Made by a program: the position numbers and the translations under genes. From Thermococcus sp. 21S7 (GTDB lineage: Archaea; Methanobacteriota_B; Thermococci; Thermococcales; Thermococcaceae), in assembly GCF_012027615.1 (NCBI RefSeq), contig NZ_SNUT01000008.1:37340-101339 (forward strand): DNA of 64,000 nucleotides, given 5' to 3'. Of the stretch, positions 43,997 to 52,107 are shown piece by piece (position 1 is the stretch's first letter; each line of letters begins with the position of its first letter). Under the pieces are notes generated by a model. That model was not told the DNA's origin. It worked only from the letters and a program-made list of their open reading frames with translations, and did no database searches.

Positions 43997-45303
43997 GGGA
44001 GAGACCGCTTACCGAGTTCATTTCGGAGAAGGGCACGAAGGAGAAGAAAAAGCCCGAAAAGCCGAAGGGGCTTAAGGGCCCGTGGGAGTTGCCCGAAGGG
44101 TGGAGATGGGTGAGGCTTGGGAATTTGCTAAAGGAGCCTGTTCAGAATGGGTATTCTCCTCAGCCTGCCGAGAATCCTACGGGTGTATGGATTCTTTCTT
44201 TGAGTGCTCTATCTACAATAGAGATTGAAGACGATACCCCCCATCTTAAACCTGCCCCACTTGAGAATAAAATTAGAGAGTTCTTTTTGCAATCGGGAGA
44301 TATTTTAGTCAGCCGAGCTAACACTAAAGAACTTGTGGGTCTTTCATCAATTTACACGGGAAACCAGAGAGATGTCATATTTCCCGATTTAATGATGAGA
44401 ATTCGAGTTAACGAAGAAGTAGTTGATAAAAAATTCTTAGTTTACTGGCTTAGGAGCCCCTATTCTCGCCAATATTTTGCATCAAACGCAAAAGGGACTA
44501 GTCAGAGCATGGCAAAAATTAATCAACGGACACTTATAAAAACTCCTGTTCCCCTCCCCTCCCTCTCCAAACAAAAGCGCATCGTTGCGAAGCTCGACGA
44601 ACTTAACAAACGCATAGAGGAAGCAAAGCGCCTCGCAAGAGAAGCGAGGGAGGAAGCGGAAAGGCTGATGGCTTCCGCCCTGCACGAGGTTTTCTCAAAG
44701 GCCGAGGAGAGAGGATGGGAGTGGGTAAAAATTAAGGACATTGCGACTGATACTGAACGTGTAAACCCGACCAAGACCCCTAATCTGGAATTCTGGTACA
44801 TTGACATTGCAAGCATTGATAATGCAACGTATCAAATCTCAAAACCTAAGTTATTAAAGGGAAAAGAGGCACCGAGCAGAGCTAGAAAGCTTGTCAAAGC
44901 TGGTGATGTCATCTTTGCAACAACGAGACCATATCTTAAGAATGTTGCCATAGTTCCTGACTGGCTTGATAATCAAGTTTGTTCAACAGGATTTGCAGTT
45001 CTAAGGGCAAATCCTGAAAAAACAATTCCCCAATGGATGTTTTATTATCTGGTCTCGGATTTTGCAATTGAAAAAATAAAACCAATGATGAGGGGCGCTA
45101 ACTATCCAGCCATAACCGATAGGGACCTTTTCAATTTAAAAATCCCCCTCCCGCCCCTCGAAGAACAAAAACGCATCGTTGCTTACCTCGACTCGATACA
45201 CGAGCACGCCCAAAGGCTGGTACAGCTCTACGAGGAAAGGGAGAAGGAGCTTAAGAAGCTCTTCCCCGCGGTGCTTGACAGGGCGTTTAGGGGTGAGCTG
45301 TGA
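43993..45303 (+). CDS. hsdS: Type I restriction-modification specificity subunit HsdS
   Basis: A 436-residue protein with two target recognition domains (TRD1 about 25-195, TRD2 about 245-385). Each is followed by a conserved helical spacer: PLPSLSKQKRIVAKLDELNK and PLPPLEEQKRIVAYLDSIHE. The TRD-coding DNA (about 44,130-44,560 and 44,730-45,150) is clearly AT-richer than the spacers and flanking genes, the usual mark of domain exchange. The recognised DNA sequence cannot be read. Its stop overlaps the next gene's GTG. Confidence 0.95.
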   Translation: MRERPLTEFISEKGTKEKKKPEKPKGLKGPWELPEGWRWVRLGNLLKEPVQNGYSPQPAENPTGVWILSLSALSTIEIEDDTPHLKPAPLENKIREFFLQSGDILVSRANTKELVGLSSIYTGNQRDVIFPDLMMRIRVNEEVVDKKFLVYWLRSPYSRQYFASNAKGTSQSMAKINQRTLIKTPVPLPSLSKQKRIVAKLDELNKRIEEAKRLAREAREEAERLMASALHEVFSKAEERGWEWVKIKDIATDTERVNPTKTPNLEFWYIDIASIDNATYQISKPKLLKGKEAPSRARKLVKAGDVIFATTRPYLKNVAIVPDWLDNQVCSTGFAVLRANPEKTIPQWMFYYLVSDFAIEKIKPMMRGANYPAITDRDLFNLKIPLPPLEEQKRIVAYLDSIHEHAQRLVQLYEEREKELKKLFPAVLDRAFRGEL

Positions 45304-45617
45304 TTCCGGGAATGGAATACGGCTTTGAGAGGGCAATCTTTGAGATAGTCAGCGGCTTTGTTCTCTCCCTCGTAGTCAGGGCTTTCGCTTACAGTTTTGG
45401 TCTTCCATGGGTATCCTTTTTGTTCAACGTTCTTTCGATACTTCTGACAATAGGCCTGATTGACAAAATGCCCTTCTGGTCCATGTCATATCTATTAGGC
45501 TGGCTCTTGGGGTTGATTTACATCGGCCCCACTTTTCTAAGCCTTCCTGAACTGTTGCTGTACTTCAGCATAACCCTGTTCGTCCTCTACGGAAAGCTTA
45601 GGTCACTAACAGAATGA
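45300..45617 (+). CDS. Small membrane protein of the restriction operon
   Basis: A 105-residue protein with three or four hydrophobic segments (IFEIVSGFVLSLVVRAFAY, FLFNVLSILLTIGLI, SYLLGWLLGLIYIG, LLLYFSITLFVLYG). It begins at GTG 45300, overlapping the hsdS stop codon, with GGGGTGAG just upstream, so translation is coupled to hsdS. I know no family. Its position suggests a membrane component or sensor tied to the restriction system, which is inference. Confidence 0.7.
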   Translation: MIPGMEYGFERAIFEIVSGFVLSLVVRAFAYSFGLPWVSFLFNVLSILLTIGLIDKMPFWSMSYLLGWLLGLIYIGPTFLSLPELLLYFSITLFVLYGKLRSLTE

Positions 45618-45715
45618 CAAATCATGAATCCAAACTTTAACAAAGGGTTAACAGCGACAACGGCAAGGTATATTTATTCCGCAGAAAACGGCGTTTGTAC
45701 TGCGAGGGAAGGCTC

Positions 45716-46390
45716 ATGGTTCACATTTACATCATCCTCGACGAAGCGGGCGACATGGGCTTTTCAAAAGGCAGTAGCAGGTACTTCGTTATGGGTGCCA
45801 TCGTAGCTAAAGCGGAAGACGTTAAGAAAATCCGCAGGATTCCCAAGAAGGCCAGAGAGAAACTCGGCAAGAAGAAAAAGGACATACCTGAACTTAAGGC
45901 CTCAAAGAGCAACGACAAAATAAGGAAATTCGTTCTCGATGAGCTTTATAAGTGCCAAAGCGCTCATGTCTCAGCGGTCTACGTAAACAAGGCGAACACT
46001 TACGACTACATTAAGGAGAACAGTTTCCAGAAGGCAGTTCACTACAACTATCTTGCGAGGGTTCTGATAATCGAGTCGCTAAAAAGCTACCTCCAAAGCA
46101 TTGGTTACACCTCCGACAAGGCCCTAACCGTTGAGATATTCCTTGACAGGTACCACACAACAAAATTCCGGAAAAAGAACTTGGAGGAGTACATCAGGAA
46201 GATGATAAGGGACGCCTTCCCATACGAAGTTAACGTGCTCGTGCATCAGAAGGACTCCCAGGGAGAACCTCTGATTCAGGTCGCTGACTTCGTTGTCAAC
46301 GCGTTTTACAGAAAGCTCAATGGAAAGGGAAACCTTCTCGCAAAGTTCGAGAGCTCAGGAAGAGTTCTCAGATTCAAGCAAATCTACTGA
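45716..46390 (+). CDS. DUF3800 protein
   Basis: A 224-residue protein of the DUF3800 family, predicted to have an RNase H-like fold. Family motifs are IYIILDEAGDMGFSKGSS at the start, then a central lysine-rich helix, VEIFLDRYHTTKFR, and a late GEPLIQVADFVVNAFYRK. The acidic residues in DEAGD, FLDRY and QVADF may form the catalytic site. The ATG at 45716 is chosen because a TATA box lies at about 45670. DUF3800 genes are frequent in defence islands and phages. Confidence 0.85.
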   Translation: MVHIYIILDEAGDMGFSKGSSRYFVMGAIVAKAEDVKKIRRIPKKAREKLGKKKKDIPELKASKSNDKIRKFVLDELYKCQSAHVSAVYVNKANTYDYIKENSFQKAVHYNYLARVLIIESLKSYLQSIGYTSDKALTVEIFLDRYHTTKFRKKNLEEYIRKMIRDAFPYEVNVLVHQKDSQGEPLIQVADFVVNAFYRKLNGKGNLLAKFESSGRVLRFKQIY

Positions 46391-46420
46391 AACCAAACAA
46401 GAAGCAGGAATCGGACCCCG

Positions 46421-46464
46421 GGCCGCCGTTTGCGCGTACCTCAAGGTACGCGGCGGACACCGGG
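46421..46464 (-). ncRNA. Long GC-rich hairpin, possible small RNA or terminator
   Basis: The core is CGCGTACC-TCAA-GGTACGCG (46433-46452), a perfect 8-bp stem with tetraloop. It is extended by CCGC/GCGG and CCCGG/CCGGG across bulges. On the minus strand a TATA box (AATATATAAT, 46481-46490) lies at a fitting distance upstream and a T-rich stretch lies downstream. An independent RNA is therefore possible. It could equally be the 3' structure of the DUF3800 mRNA. Confidence 0.35.
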
Positions 46465-46528
46465 ACTTACCCTCATCTCCATTATATATTTGTTGCATTC
46501 TTTTTAAACATTTTGCATTTCTTCTAAT

Positions 46529-46966
46529 TTAGGGTTCTCGTGGAACGCCGAGGGTAGCCAGAACTCTAGCGACCTCCTCCGGGTTGTTGGTCGTGAAAGA
46601 AACCGTCCAGCCCTTCTTCTGGTGTATCGTGACGCAGCCTTTAGCAGGCAGGTTGAAGTGCACCGTCCCGTAGCAGGAGGTCCAGCCCTCTCCGACCCGG
46701 AAGCTCGCCATGTTCTCGATGGGTACCGTCTTCCTGACTATAAGCCCAAGGATGCCCCTTATCCTCAGCTCTCGCTCGTCTATCTCGATTCTGATTGCCA
46801 TGACGTCGAGGAGCAGAACCGCAACCCCCACAGTGGCCGCGAGCATTATCTCAACGCCTTCTCCAACCCGATACGTCGCATAGAGGCCTGCGAGCATTGA
46901 GATTATGGGAACAATTAGAACGACCTGCAGAACCCTGCTCGTCAGCCTCTCCTCGTAGAGCGCCAT
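46529..46966 (-). CDS. Membrane protein with two helices and a PH-like domain
   Basis: A 145-residue protein. Two hydrophobic segments (VLQVVLIVPIISMLAGLYA, VEIMLAATVGVAVLLLDVMA) are followed by a beta-rich domain: IRIEIDERELRIRGILG, VRKTVPIENMASFRVGEGW and GWTVSFTTNNPEEVARVL. This is the layout of bacterial PH-like (bPH) domain membrane proteins. Function is unknown. It is divergent from the CoA-binding protein gene. Confidence 0.78.
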   Translation of the reverse strand: MALYEERLTSRVLQVVLIVPIISMLAGLYATYRVGEGVEIMLAATVGVAVLLLDVMAIRIEIDERELRIRGILGLIVRKTVPIENMASFRVGEGWTSCYGTVHFNLPAKGCVTIHQKKGWTVSFTTNNPEEVARVLATLGVPREP

Positions 46967-47033
46967 GTTCTCACCGAAAAAACTTCTTGGTTAGAGCTTT
47001 AAAGGTTGGCTTCCAAACTCCTCCGGTGATAGC

Positions 47034-47462
47034 ATGGTCAGGATAATGCCCGTTGATAGGCTGACCGATGATGATGTTAGAGAGATTCTGACGAAGTACC
47101 GTAAGATAGCCCTCGTTGGAGCCTCCCCAAAGCCAGAGCGCGATGCGAACAACGTCATGCGCTACCTCCTCGAACACGGCTACGAAGTCTATCCAGTCAA
47201 CCCCCACTATTCCGAAGTCCTCGGAAGGAAGTGCTATCCGAGCGTTCTCGATATTCCCGACGAGGTAGAGATTGTTGACCTCTTCGTTCGCCCGGAGTTC
47301 ACGATGGAGTACATAAACCAGGCGATAAAGAAGGGCGCGAAGGTCGTCTGGTTCCAGTTCAACACGTACAACCGGGAAGCGTTCAAAAAGGCCAAGGAGG
47401 CTGGCCTAACCGTGGCTGCCCACCGCTGCATAAAGCAGGAGCACGCGAGGCTGATCGGCTAA
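47034..47462 (+). CDS. CoA-binding protein (YccU-like)
   Basis: A 142-residue Rossmann-fold CoA-binding domain protein. Signature parts are YRKIALVGASPKPERDANNV, LEHGYEVYPVNPHYSEVLG, and KGAKVVWFQFNTYNREA. The late HRCIKQEH is also typical. GGTGAT lies 5 bases before the ATG. These single-domain proteins resemble the CoA-binding part of acetyl-CoA synthetase (ADP-forming), but lack the catalytic domains. Role unknown. Confidence 0.9.
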   Translation: MVRIMPVDRLTDDDVREILTKYRKIALVGASPKPERDANNVMRYLLEHGYEVYPVNPHYSEVLGRKCYPSVLDIPDEVEIVDLFVRPEFTMEYINQAIKKGAKVVWFQFNTYNREAFKKAKEAGLTVAAHRCIKQEHARLIG

Positions 47463-47964
47463 TCGATGCCGAGAAGTTCAAGGATCTCTTTCGTTGTTAG
47501 AACTTGAACTTCATTTACCTCTTTCAGCCTTTTATCGTTGCTTCAGAGCGGGGCGTTTACCTTTAACGAGAGCGCAATAAAATCGGCATCGTCTTTGTCG
47601 GGGGTTATTTCCAGGGCAACGGGGATGAACTCGGCGTAGAACTCCTCTCCAACAAACATTACGTGCTCCCGCAGTGTAGAAATCAGGAACTCAAAGTCTT
47701 CATGACTTATCTTCGCCTTCCTCGTTATCACAGCTTTATGCTTGTACAGCTCTTCTATGGCGAATATTTTTCTCTCAAGGTACTCGCCCAGTCCGGCCTT
47801 TGCCTTCCTTCGAGTTCTATTGCCTCTTCCTCCGTCAACTCTGAGTTCTTGAGGAGTTCGTTTACCCGCTCAAGGCTCTCCAAACGGCCTACTATGGCCT
47901 TGGCTATCAGCTTTGCAAGTTTTTCATCCACTGTGGGGGGCACTCTCACAACTATGCTTCCCAT
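47459..47964 (-). pseudogene. Degraded VapBC-type antitoxin-PIN toxin locus
   Basis: From ATG 47964 the frame reads an antitoxin-like MGSIVVRVPPTVDEKLAKLI. Near codon 56 a shift changes frame. Reading on in the next frame gives KAKAGLGEYLERK, which then runs straight into the middle of a PIN domain (IEELYKHKAVITRKAK, DKDDADFIALSLKVNAPL). There an in-frame TGA replaces the expected Trp of the PIN motif WSND; after it the frame continues SNDKRLKEVNEVQVLTTKEI to TAG at 47459. The PIN N-terminus with the first catalytic Asp is missing. So there is a frameshift, an internal deletion and a nonsense change. Confidence 0.72.
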
Positions 47965-48007
47965 TCAACCACCGGTAGAACTATTCACTTTTTCCTTATA
48001 ACGATTT

Positions 48008-49108
48008 TTAGCCCCGATACCTCAGCACGTGGATGTCCCTAACGAGTCTGTGCCTCTCCTCGTAGTCGGTGTACCTTCCAACGACCTCGAAGCCGAGCTT
48101 GGTCAGCCACTTCCTTTCCTTTCTGTATATTCCCCCTCCGCTCAGCCTGTAGGCAGGGAAGACGAAGACCACTTTTCCGTTCCTCTTAAGAACGTCGGAG
48201 ATGCTCTCGAAGACGGGATAATAAAGCCTGTCCAGCTCGTTGGCGAGCTTTATCGCCTCGCCCCTGCTCGGGTTCCTCTTGAGGGGCTTTCCGAGGTAGG
48301 GTTCCGTAACCACCGCGTCGAACCGCTGGCGGAAGCAGCGCTTCAGCTTTCTCGCGTCGCAGACCTCAAGGTGTGCCGAGTTCTTCAGACGGAACTCCTT
48401 TCTGAGCCACGTGAGGTTCTTCTTGGCGTCCCGTATTCTCTCCGGGTCGCGGTCGCTTCCGTAGGCACTCAGTCCCTGGAGGACGAACTCCTGGACTATC
48501 GTTCCTATTCCACAGAATGGGTCGAGGAAGGAGCCTTTCCTCACCTCGGTCAGGTTCACCATTATCCTCGCGAGCCTGGGCGGGATGGAAAGGATGGGCC
48601 TCTGAACGGGCCTCTCCACGTCGAGCTTCTTCAGCTCGAAGGGGTCGGTGACCTTCACGGTCTCGCCGACCCAGAAGCCACCGTCCTCACGGAAGAGGAA
48701 GACGAAGTCCTTGACTTCTGGAAAGCCCTTGAGGATAAGTTCGGCGGGCATGGCGTAGGTCTTTGCCGGCTTAAAGAACTTCGAGGAGCCTTTCGCCTTG
48801 AACTCCCTCTTTACCGCGCTCCCCAGCTTCCGCCAGAGCTTCCAGTCGCTCTCACCGTAGAGGCTGACCGTGAAGAGCCTCGCGTATTCTAGATTGCCTA
48901 TGGCATCCTCGCCCTCTCCGACTATCCTGACGAGCTTCAGAGAGCCGCCGAGGCGGTTGAAGTATCTTTCCACTTTGGTTGATGAATCAAATAACAACCA
49001 GTAACGACTTGAATGGACTGACCGAACCTTGAGGTCGAATCTCTTAGCAAAGGAATAAAATTCCGCCTCGCTGAGGGCTCGATTTTTGCCAAATATGACT
49101 GCGTACAT
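48008..49108 (-). CDS. Trm11-like SAM-dependent tRNA methyltransferase
   Basis: A 366-residue protein. The C-terminal Rossmann domain has GSFLDPFCGIGTIVQEFVLQ, the ribose-binding AYGSDRDPERI, and a catalytic VVTEPYLGKPLKR, which is a variant of the DPPY motif of TRM11/N2-guanine methyltransferases. The N-terminal half would bind RNA, but a clear THUMP motif is not evident. The likely product is m2G or m2,2G in tRNA; the position is not decided. Divergent from the helical repeat gene. Confidence 0.83.
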   Translation of the reverse strand: MYAVIFGKNRALSEAEFYSFAKRFDLKVRSVHSSRYWLLFDSSTKVERYFNRLGGSLKLVRIVGEGEDAIGNLEYARLFTVSLYGESDWKLWRKLGSAVKREFKAKGSSKFFKPAKTYAMPAELILKGFPEVKDFVFLFREDGGFWVGETVKVTDPFELKKLDVERPVQRPILSIPPRLARIMVNLTEVRKGSFLDPFCGIGTIVQEFVLQGLSAYGSDRDPERIRDAKKNLTWLRKEFRLKNSAHLEVCDARKLKRCFRQRFDAVVTEPYLGKPLKRNPSRGEAIKLANELDRLYYPVFESISDVLKRNGKVVFVFPAYRLSGGGIYRKERKWLTKLGFEVVGRYTDYEERHRLVRDIHVLRYRG

Positions 49109-49227
49109 GGTTAAACATTGAAAGGAGCTTTTAAAAACGTTCCTAAGGGGTTAACTTAATAAGATAAAATGCGTAAATACATCCAGGGGATCTTGGCAGT
49201 ATTCACAATGTCCTGGGGGCATATTGG

Positions 49228-50511
49228 ATGTTAATCAATGAAGTGCTCGCATCTGTTGAGGTTATTGCAGATCCATATGTGAAATCTGCAACGTACGCTA
49301 AAATAGGTGAAAAACTCGCCAATGCCAAGCACGGTTCTTACAAGGATGCATTCCTTCGTGCGGTCGAGACTGCCAGGGAAATAGACGACCCCTTTACAAT
49401 GTTTAAAGCTCTCCTCTCTGTTGGATATTCTATGGGTAGGGCGGGCCTTAAATCTGCCAAGAGGATATATACAACGGTTATGGAGGAATCCCGGGTTCTT
49501 CCCCCGATCCAGCGGGATTCCCTTATGAGACGAGCCGCGGCTTACATGCTTGCTTTGGGAGAAGTTGGTGAGGCCCTAACTTATGCCATGGAGATAAAGA
49601 ACCGCAAACTGAAGAACGACCTTCTCCTTGAGATTATGCGATTCAACACCAGGATGATAGGGAATGAAAGCCTCAAGGCTGCCTATCGTTTGAGAAAGAG
49701 CAAGCTGATTCTGGATTACCTTGACATGGAGCCCCACCGTTCCGAGGGTGTCCGTGAGCTTATACGCGCCTATCTCTACCTTGAAACCTACGAAAACGCG
49801 GTGTCACTCCTGGAGGAAATAGGTAGAAAGGACGTTGCCCTTCAGACTTTCAAGGAGGTCGTCTTTTACCTGAAGGAAAATGGGCTTCTTGGGCACTATA
49901 TCGACTCCATCGAAACGGTGGCCCGTGCCCTCGTGGAGAAGTTCGGGGATGAGTTCACAGTAGAGCTGGCCCTTGCCCTAGCGCTTGTCGGAGAGGGTGT
50001 GGCAGCGGTTAGGATGGTGAGGGAGCTGGAGGATTCCCCGTCCATCCTCGTGAGGATAGCCCTTGAGCTTCTCAAGAGGGACCACGACGTTCTCCCGCCC
50101 TTCATCTCGGCGCTGAACGAGGAGGAGGCGACCCTCGTTGGCAGGGAGCTTATGAACGTCATACTGAGAAACCCCCGGAGGGATGATTGGGAAGTTGTCG
50201 AGGCCGTTGGCAAGAGCACATCCAGCGAGGAGGTCTGGGCCAAGATAGCCAGGTATTATGTTTTGATGGGCGAGCTTGAGGCCGCCATACGGATAGGACT
50301 GCTCCTAAAAAACGGGGAGCTTCGTTCCGTCGTCATGGCTGATGTTGCCCACCACCTCCTCAAGAGGGGGGAGGTTGAGAGGGCCATCGATGCCGCACTT
50401 GAGGTCAGGAACCCGAGGTTTTCCTCAATTCTGGTCTCTGAGATACTCATCAAGGCCCTGGAACAGGAGCTTCCCGGGAGGGTCAAGTCATGGAACGGCT
50501 CAAGGCACTGA
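49228..50511 (+). CDS. Helical-repeat (TPR/HEAT-like) protein
   Basis: A 427-residue, almost entirely helical protein built of roughly 35-residue helical hairpins: SYKDAFLRAVETAREIDDPF, LALGEVGEALTYAMEIKNR, YLYLETYENAVSLLEEIGRK and LLKRGEVERAIDAALEVRNP. These fit an alpha-solenoid. A TATA-like GTAAATAC lies at about 49171. It overlaps the following small gene by 22 bases, so they are likely an operon with YjbQ. No enzymatic motif is seen, and function is unknown. Confidence 0.82.
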   Translation: MLINEVLASVEVIADPYVKSATYAKIGEKLANAKHGSYKDAFLRAVETAREIDDPFTMFKALLSVGYSMGRAGLKSAKRIYTTVMEESRVLPPIQRDSLMRRAAAYMLALGEVGEALTYAMEIKNRKLKNDLLLEIMRFNTRMIGNESLKAAYRLRKSKLILDYLDMEPHRSEGVRELIRAYLYLETYENAVSLLEEIGRKDVALQTFKEVVFYLKENGLLGHYIDSIETVARALVEKFGDEFTVELALALALVGEGVAAVRMVRELEDSPSILVRIALELLKRDHDVLPPFISALNEEEATLVGRELMNVILRNPRRDDWEVVEAVGKSTSSEEVWAKIARYYVLMGELEAAIRIGLLLKNGELRSVVMADVAHHLLKRGEVERAIDAALEVRNPRFSSILVSEILIKALEQELPGRVKSWNGSRH

Positions 50512-50783
50512 TAGGGAGAAATGAGGACAAGGTTGACTTCGTCAGCTACCTCATAACCATCATCCTGACGAACAAGGAGTTCTACTCCGACGAGATACTG
50601 TTCAGGGACGCCGTCGAGGAGATATACAGAACCCTCCGCTCCGAGGTAGTGGACAACGGCAGAAAGGACTTGATTGGTGCCTACGAGAAGGCCGTCCTTC
50701 TGAGGGCGGTCGTTTCCGGGCCGATTGAGTCCACCGATAAGCTTTTACTTGAGATAAAGAAAGCACTCATCCGGTGGGAGTAA
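50490..50783 (+). CDS. Helical hypothetical protein, 97 aa
   Basis: A small helical protein (MERLKALIGRNEDKVDFVSY at the start, STDKLLLEIKKALIRWE at the end). It starts inside the end of the preceding solenoid gene (22-base overlap), with GGGAGGGTC upstream. Its stop codon overlaps the YjbQ start by one base (TAATG). Such tight packing argues for a real gene. No family was recognised. Confidence 0.7.
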   Translation: MERLKALIGRNEDKVDFVSYLITIILTNKEFYSDEILFRDAVEEIYRTLRSEVVDNGRKDLIGAYEKAVLLRAVVSGPIESTDKLLLEIKKALIRWE

Positions 50784-51187
50784 TGCTGTTCGAGGTCAAA
50801 GTTTCAACCGGTGAGAGGTTCCATATTGTGGATATAACCGAGCAGATTCAGCACCTCGTGTGGAAGAGTGACGTGACCAGCGGCATCGCCGTCGTTTTCA
50901 CCGCCCACACCACGACGGGCCTCATCATAAACGAGAACGAGGAGGGGCTTATCCAGGACATCAGGGCAAAGATGAAGGAGCTGATTCCAAAGGGCGCCGG
51001 CTATGCCCACGACCGCATAGACAGCAACGCCCACTCGCACCTAAGGGCAACCCTTCTCCTGAACCCTGAGGTCGTCGTGCCGATAGAGAACGGTGAACTG
51101 CTCCTCGGAACCTGGCAGAGAATCCTTTTCATCGAACTGGACGGTCCGAGGCACAGGAGGGTTCTGGTGAAGATATGCAGGTGCTAG
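50783..51187 (+). CDS. YjbQ / UPF0047 family protein
   Basis: A 134-residue protein. Conserved parts are VVFTAHTTTGLIINENEEGL, YAHDRIDSNAHSHLRATLL and LGTWQRILFIELDGPRHRR. The histidines form the family metal site. Bacterial YjbQ has weak thiamine phosphate synthase activity, but the cellular role is unsettled. The ATG at 50783 follows GGTGGGAG. Its 3' end overlaps the convergent GTPase gene by 4 bases. Confidence 0.93.
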   Translation: MLFEVKVSTGERFHIVDITEQIQHLVWKSDVTSGIAVVFTAHTTTGLIINENEEGLIQDIRAKMKELIPKGAGYAHDRIDSNAHSHLRATLLLNPEVVVPIENGELLLGTWQRILFIELDGPRHRRVLVKICRC

Positions 51188-51741
51188 ACGTACTGGGCGT
51201 AGTACGCCAGCCTCTTGATTAGTTCGTTGAACCCCTCGTAGGTGACCAGCGAGAGGGGTATCGCATCCTGCTCAAGGCGCTTTTTTATCGTTTCCCTGAG
51301 TTCCTCGACCCGCTCCCTTGTCACGAGGTCTATCTTGTTGATGACGACGATTATCGGCTTCTCGTAGCGGAACTTGAGCATGTGGTGGAGCTTCTCCATG
51401 CCCCTGTGCAGGCCGACGGTGGCATCAACCATGTGAATGACTATGTCCGCGGAGACTATCTCGTCGATTATCTCCCGGAACTTCTCCTCGCTCAGAACCT
51501 TGCCCCTCAGCTCCCTTTGGGGGTCGAAGAGGCCGGCGGTGTCTATGAGCACGAACTCGTCGGCCCCTCCCAGGGGGTTCTTCATGCTCTTCGGTATCTT
51601 GAGCTTTCCGAAGCGTTTTCTGATTACACCCTTGGTCGTTCCGGGAAGGTTCTCCACCTCCGATATTTTGCCGCCTATGAGGGCGTTCATGAGGGTTGAC
51701 TTGCCGGCGTTCTCGGCACCGATAATCGCAACCTTTATCAT
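51184..51741 (-). CDS. Small Era/Obg-like GTPase
   Basis: A 185-residue single-domain GTPase. G1 is AIIGAENAGKSTLMNALIG, G2 lies in NLPGTTKG, G3 is IDTAGLF and G4 is NKIDLV. The start at 51741 (MIKVAIIGAENAGKST) is preceded by GGGGTGATGG. It lacks the KH domain of Era and the coiled coil of Obg, so the class is approximate. It may act in ribosome assembly, as many such GTPases do, but this is not shown here. Confidence 0.9.
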   Translation of the reverse strand: MIKVAIIGAENAGKSTLMNALIGGKISEVENLPGTTKGVIRKRFGKLKIPKSMKNPLGGADEFVLIDTAGLFDPQRELRGKVLSEEKFREIIDEIVSADIVIHMVDATVGLHRGMEKLHHMLKFRYEKPIIVVINKIDLVTRERVEELRETIKKRLEQDAIPLSLVTYEGFNELIKRLAYYAQYV

Positions 51742-51790
51742 ACCATCACCCCACTGATATTTGCAGGATTGGCCTTTAAAGGTGATGAGC

Positions 51791-52105
51791 ATGCCCAAGC
51801 GGGTCAAACTCGGTCATCATTACTATTACATCGTTACGGTTGATGAGCTGAATTCCGGAGGTTTTCGCGGTAAGAACGTCGTAATCGAGGGGACCATAGA
51901 GGACAAGCCCCTGGTGGAGTTCCTTCCCATGGAACTGCCTGGCTACCGTACGACCTTTAAAGTTTCCGGCCTCCGGGTCGAATTCTCTGGAAGCCCGTGC
52001 CTCGGAAAGGGCGAGTGGGTGAAGGTCTACGGCCGCTTTCTGGGAGACTGCATAATGGCGAGCGCCATCGAAACCAAAAGGGCGGTTTTCACGACGGAGG
52101 AATGA
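51791..52105 (+). CDS. Hypothetical protein, 104 aa, OB-fold-like
   Basis: The ATG at 51791 lies 6 bases after GGTG; the ATG at 51785 abuts that site. The protein is beta-rich (LGHHYYYIVTVDELNSGGFR, KNVVIEGTIEDKPLVEFLP, GEWVKVYGRFLGDC), consistent with a small OB-fold barrel. It precedes the HD hydrolase by 2 bases, and they probably share an mRNA. No named family. Confidence 0.72.
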   Translation: MPKRVKLGHHYYYIVTVDELNSGGFRGKNVVIEGTIEDKPLVEFLPMELPGYRTTFKVSGLRVEFSGSPCLGKGEWVKVYGRFLGDCIMASAIETKRAVFTTEE

Positions 52106-52107
52106 AA

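Noticed and set aside
46393..46470. A tRNA-like segment on the minus strand
   Set aside because: GGGGTCCGATTCC recalls a T arm, but the T stem does not pair and no acceptor or anticodon arm can be drawn.
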